Source of the DNA: JALYGJ01 sp036558545
GTDB lineage: Bacteria; Chloroflexota; Limnocylindria; Limnocylindrales; CSP1-4
Direction of reading: 5' to 3'
Assembly: GCA_036558545.1 (NCBI GenBank)
Contig: DATBFJ010000100.1
Coordinates: 1 to 9,111, forward strand
DNA: 9,111 nucleotides
The notes beneath the pieces were generated by a model. That model worked only from the letters and a program-made list of their open reading frames with translations. It searched no databases and had not been told where the DNA came from. The position numbers and the translations under genes were made by a program. Position 1 is the stretch's first letter, and the number at the start of each line of letters is the position of its first letter. Below, in pieces: positions 6,701 to 9,111 of this stretch.

Positions 6701-7223
6701 CGGCAATGACAGGCTTGGCCGAGGCGACCAGATCGAAGTAGAACGGGTCGTTGGCCGTGTCGGCGACGAAGCCCGGACCGGCCGCCAGGGCGTCCGGTAG
6801 GGCAGCGTTCGGCGATGCCGGTGGCACCGCCGGTGGTGTGTCTGTTGGCTGGATCACGAAAGCGTCACTCGCCGGCGTGAGCGCCGCCGAGACAGCGTCC
6901 TTTTGGTCGGGAGTGAGCTGGTCGAAGTAGGGCGTCAGCCAATCAATGGCGAACGTTGCGTCCATTCGCTCGGAAAGCGGTGGTTCGACGCCCTGCGGAG
7001 GCGTAACGCCAGGCAGCGGCGCGATGGCCAATGCGAACGCCTGAAGAGCGGTTGCCATGCTGACTGATCCATCGTCGCCAATCTGATCGACCAGGTGGTC
7101 GTACGTCGAGTCGCCTGCGGTCGCGATTGGCGACCCAGTGGGCGTTGCAACCGGTGAGACGGAGGCGCAACCTGCCAGGCACGACAGGACAAGAAGGACG
7201 ACTACGGCGCGCACAGCTCTCAT
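3771..7223 (-). CDS. Large predicted lipoprotein: HExxH metallopeptidase-like, vWD and beta-propeller regions
   Basis: This 1150-residue protein begins with a lipoprotein signal: a basic start, a Val/Leu core and the lipobox LAGC with C19 as the lipid site. ATG 7223 fits this signal better than a start at 7253. After a Thr/Ser/Pro linker and an unrecognised region (about 35-150) comes a zinc peptidase-like part with MAHEAFHCFQ (H241-E242-H245) and, 27 residues on, IIEGQAQWAGE (E273), the usual third ligand layout of gluzincins of the peptidase MA type. At about 515-700 is a von Willebrand factor type D domain, marked by GDPHLEAVDGQYYEFQGAGEY (G525-D526-P527-H528) with nearby Cys. A Pro/Ala linker (about 805-830) leads to a C-terminal part (831-1150) with repeated G-x-V/L-W/Y and D-P-Q-T blades, best read as a beta-propeller. 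Surface proteolysis or adhesion is inferred. It is 82 nt downstream of the TPR protein on the same strand. Confidence 0.85.
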   Translation of the reverse strand: MRAVRAVVVLLVLSCLAGCASVSPVATPTGSPIATAGDSTYDHLVDQIGDDGSVSMATALQAFALAIAPLPGVTPPQGVEPPLSERMDATFAIDWLTPYFDQLTPDQKDAVSAALTPASDAFVIQPTDTPPAVPPASPNAALPDALAAGPGFVADTANDPFYFDLVASAKPVIAAKLGRGLHLPVKITVNRTQKVSKDYFAYTTPELSPGGTLMTGCDIFVNPALVDRVGDLPLERQAMAHEAFHCFQLELEFASGHLTFYNAKGPRFSWIIEGQAQWAGEDVAGPDEDGDIWWSVYLYHPSWPLWKRTYDAQGFYQHLAEEGINPWTVFDAMLQTDSDVAAFQAANGTNDQFLDTWASGMSRTQALPEAWNAQGPWITDAHAPVGFQAVANGDSYKVEAAPVTNADFTLQSTADITELSFGGHARMYTDGVDTPAIETVDLCTNTTANACNCPAGLYYNGPYLQPSDGIVFLGLTGALDGTSGTIKGLALDDYCKPTPPAGNGGQPHPRGGSDPCANGCAGSVGDPHLEAVDGQYYEFQGAGEYTLLRSPDDSMEMQARQVPFKGDIADVSINTALAWKVAGHRVGMYTTQDSNTYSLMLDGSPVDATTLGTMDLGDGAALTAMDQGVEVAYPDGTIATALFHGGEFTGALDLQVVPSRTFASQAVGLLAHIDPTSELPALPDGTILTRSYDTTVRHDQRYKQLGPGWLVTDQTTLFDYQPGETTATFYKADFPSADATLDIDLNALQLLQGADAFADASAQCAAVQADQNAYTKCIFDVLLTGDDSFAAFYAILEQFFTEGPAVLETPAAETSPAPAPSVSSGPPGGVFKVASGISLINGATVGPDGRVYASLSDNVDYVPSLVSVDPSGAQPPITVKPSGTGSLFILDGSLWLAEGDPTGNGNCLLERFDPQTLSSQAKIPVGCDVGGPAAVPVQDGVWWVDRTTADGNGNGGTLHHINPQTNAIDRSVPLPYVNGYLSSSPTTVAYGQDVYGYDYYRLTQGATAFEQLPVPYPTLQIFPAGEGVWIQPEGPVDMLEEADFITSSATPDKVIPIDGYLIGADENAVYGTSPAADGQDQLVRYATDGSAPTVLLTASTLTTASGSDSLGFFDNTPLVIANGKIAKFWLAGNYPDDGTTSVMAEVVNAP

Positions 7224-7300
7224 GCTGCTCAACCTAAGGGCAGCCTGTTGCATTCCCGTTGCACAGCGAACGCTCAGGCGTTGCTGTCACGTGCCCGCGA

Positions 7301-7315
7301 CGGCGCTAGTCGCCG
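7301..7315. other. Short inverted repeat over the stop codon of the TPR gene
   Basis: CGGCG-CTAGT-CGCCG forms a 5-bp stem with a 5-nt loop holding the TAG stop of the ATPase/TPR gene. CGTGCC (7290-7295) and GGCACG (7327-7332) form a wider outer pair. There is no T-run after it on the minus strand, so it may slow or process the transcript rather than end it, and read-through into the lipoprotein gene 82 nt downstream is likely. Confidence 0.35.
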
Positions 7316-9111
7316 ACGGCCACCTCGGCACGGCGAGCCGGCTTCTTGGCTTGAGTCGGAGCCTCGATCTCGCGCGAAGCTGCACGCTCGAGTCGCTCGA
7401 GATAGGGCTTGGCCCGCAGCCTGGTGAGGATTTCGCGCGTCGACGCGATCACGTCTGCGACTTCAGGATCACGCGGATTGAGCAGCTGGGCCATGGTTAT
7501 GCCGGCCAGCGCCTCGTCCCACACGGCGCCCACCGCGCGCCAGTTTCGTAGCGAGTCACGGAATAGGTTGGCCGACTGAACCGTCTGTCCTTCAAGCGCA
7601 GAAATCCCAGCCTCGAGCACCGCAGATCGTGCGTCGCGCATGCTTCCCGTGCCACCGGTTTTCTCGAACTCCCGGCGATGCGTTTCGGCCTGCGCGACAT
7701 CCCCCGCCCAGATAGCGGCAAGCGACGCTCGATATGTGTATTCGGGTGCGGCCGCGAGGCTCGTGGAATACATCGCGCCGAACAAATCACTCGCCCGGGC
7801 GTCGTCACCCAAGGCGAGCGCCTGGTTGGCGGCTGGGTCATCGATGAACGACTGAACGAGCGTCCCGGACATCTCGGACGCTGTGTTCTCGAGATCCGCC
7901 ATTTGAGCGGCTACATCCTGTCCGAGAGCGGCGCGGATGATGATCGCGTTGTTCAGGACCTGAAGGTGGTCGCGTGGCGAGAGGTCTTCCTGAAGCACCG
8001 CTTCCATGGGCGGCAGCACCGCGTCCCACTCGCCGGCCATGAAGCCCGTGTAGCCAGCGTTGCTTGTGAGCTGGAGCAACGCCGAGCGCAAGCCGGAGCG
8101 ACGAGCGAGCGCGATCGCCTCCATGTTCAATTCGAGCGAACGGCGGACGTCGAGGTCGGCGTACATCGACGCGAGGTTGTTGTAGCCACGCAGCTGCATC
8201 TCGGTGTAGCCAAATTCGGCGGAGATGTCACGGGTCGCAAGGGCGAGGCTGAGTGCCTCGCGCAGTCGGCCTAACGAGTTCAGGACACTCGACTTGGTGA
8301 GCAGCGATCGGGCGAGCAACTCCATCAATCCCAGGTGTTCGGCCGTGTCGAGCGCCTCTTCGATGAGCGGCAGCGCGCTTTCGTTCTCATTGCGGCGAAC
8401 TCGAACCGATGCGGCATATGACTTGAGCCACGCCAGCGCGGCTTGATCATCGACGTCGGCCAGCCGGTCCAGTGCCGGCTCGATGAGATCGGACGCTTCA
8501 TCGGCCCGGAAGGACGAACTCAACATCCAGCCCAGAAGGCCGATGAGTCCGGCTTCGCCGTTCCTGTCGCCGAGCTTGATCCTCAAGTCAAGAGAGCGCC
8601 GAATGAGCGCCTCAGCGTCGGCGACACGACCGGCGGTCTGCGCTGCGGTGCCGGCCTGCTCGAGCAGCTGGGCCTGCTCCGATTCATCCGTCGTCACGGT
8701 CAGCGCCTGTTCGAAGAAGTTGGCAGCCTGACTGAAGCCGCCGAGCGCCGTAGCGCGCGCGGCCGCGGCCTTCAGGGCGATGCGTGCCTGCGTCGCGAGC
8801 GCGTCTGCTTCCTCTGTTTCACCGGCACTGGCGTACGCCGCCAGGTAATGCGAGGCGAGCGCTCCCGCGATCTCCTCGTTCTCGAGCGACTCGAAGTAGC
8901 GCGCCGCGGCCAAGTGCAGACGCTTGCGATCCTTCTTGGCCAGCGTGTTGTAGGCCACTTCGCGGATGAGCGCCTGGACGAACCCGTAGTGGCCGGTTTC
9001 GGGAGATCGGGCGTCCATCTCGCGCTGCAGCAGCTCGCGCCGGACAAGGCTCGCCAGCCGGGGTTCGAGCTCCTCCTCGGACACCCCGGCAACGGCCGCC
9101 AAAGCTGAAAT
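7306..9111 (-). CDS. AAA-ATPase/TPR signalling protein, C-terminal part, start beyond window
   Basis: The frame is open to the right edge (ISALAAVAGVSEEEL at the edge), so the N-terminus is missing and the TTG at 9102 is not a credible start. About 600 residues are visible. The first 75 resemble the winged-helix tail of STAND/AAA_16 ATPases, with the hallmark GFVQALIREVAYNTL followed by RKRLHLAAARYFE. The rest is a long all-helical array of tetratricopeptide-like repeats, for example FSQAANFFEQAL, VADAEALIRRSLDL and SALPLIEEALDTAEHLGL, ending in a basic tail KKPARRAEVAVGD. This layout is typical of class III adenylate/guanylate cyclases joined to an ATPase and TPRs, or of LuxR/BTAD-type regulators; there is no LuxR-type HTH at the C-terminus, which favours the former. 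The missing N-terminus would decide. The lipoprotein follows after 82 nt and may be co-transcribed. Confidence 0.82.
   Translation of the reverse strand: MSALAAVAGVSEEELEPRLASLVRRELLQREMDARSPETGHYGFVQALIREVAYNTLAKKDRKRLHLAAARYFESLENEEIAGALASHYLAAYASAGETEEADALATQARIALKAAAARATALGGFSQAANFFEQALTVTTDESEQAQLLEQAGTAAQTAGRVADAEALIRRSLDLRIKLGDRNGEAGLIGLLGWMLSSSFRADEASDLIEPALDRLADVDDQAALAWLKSYAASVRVRRNENESALPLIEEALDTAEHLGLMELLARSLLTKSSVLNSLGRLREALSLALATRDISAEFGYTEMQLRGYNNLASMYADLDVRRSLELNMEAIALARRSGLRSALLQLTSNAGYTGFMAGEWDAVLPPMEAVLQEDLSPRDHLQVLNNAIIIRAALGQDVAAQMADLENTASEMSGTLVQSFIDDPAANQALALGDDARASDLFGAMYSTSLAAAPEYTYRASLAAIWAGDVAQAETHRREFEKTGGTGSMRDARSAVLEAGISALEGQTVQSANLFRDSLRNWRAVGAVWDEALAGITMAQLLNPRDPEVADVIASTREILTRLRAKPYLERLERAASREIEAPTQAKKPARRAEVAVGD

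Noticed and set aside
8443..9108. 221-residue plus-strand frame
   Set aside because: It is antisense to the ATPase/TPR gene and has Arg/Gly-rich shadow composition.

Overview
This window is high-GC bacterial DNA. It holds ten protein genes or gene fragments and no RNA genes. The gene set (a COG4280-type membrane protein, a soluble P450, a large lipoprotein with a vWD domain, and an ATPase/TPR regulator fragment) would suit a Chloroflexota- or Actinomycetota-like soil or freshwater bacterium. No marker gene is present, so that placement is only a guess.

Layout. Positions 1-440 (minus strand) hold a tight two-gene unit: a 66-residue unknown protein followed after 2 nt by a DUF1036-like protein cut by the left edge. 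Positions 577-1571 (minus) hold a second pair, a COG4280-like multi-pass membrane protein overlapping by 4 nt (GTGA) with a 72-residue two-helix membrane protein. Positions 1572-1787 are a divergent spacer that carries two different tandem repeat arrays: a 22-bp unit with an internal palindrome (about 4.8 copies) and an 8-bp unit (4 copies). Positions 1788-3766 (plus) hold a cytochrome P450, then a small Pro-rich charged protein and a small KOW/SH3-like protein. Positions 3771-7223 (minus, convergent, 4 bp gap) hold a 1150-residue predicted lipoprotein that joins an HExxH metallopeptidase-like region, a von Willebrand factor type D domain and a C-terminal beta-propeller-like region. Positions 7306-9111 (minus) hold the C-terminal part of an AAA-ATPase/TPR signalling protein whose start lies beyond the right edge.

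How the parts may work together. The membrane pair is almost certainly co-translated and may form one transporter-like complex. The P450 is divergent from it and may share control through the repeat-rich spacer. The lipoprotein is probably displayed on the cell surface and could be co-transcribed with the TPR protein upstream of it. No redox partner for the P450, no defence system and no mobile element is visible. The items most worth a second look are the double repeat array in the divergent spacer and the three-part lipoprotein.
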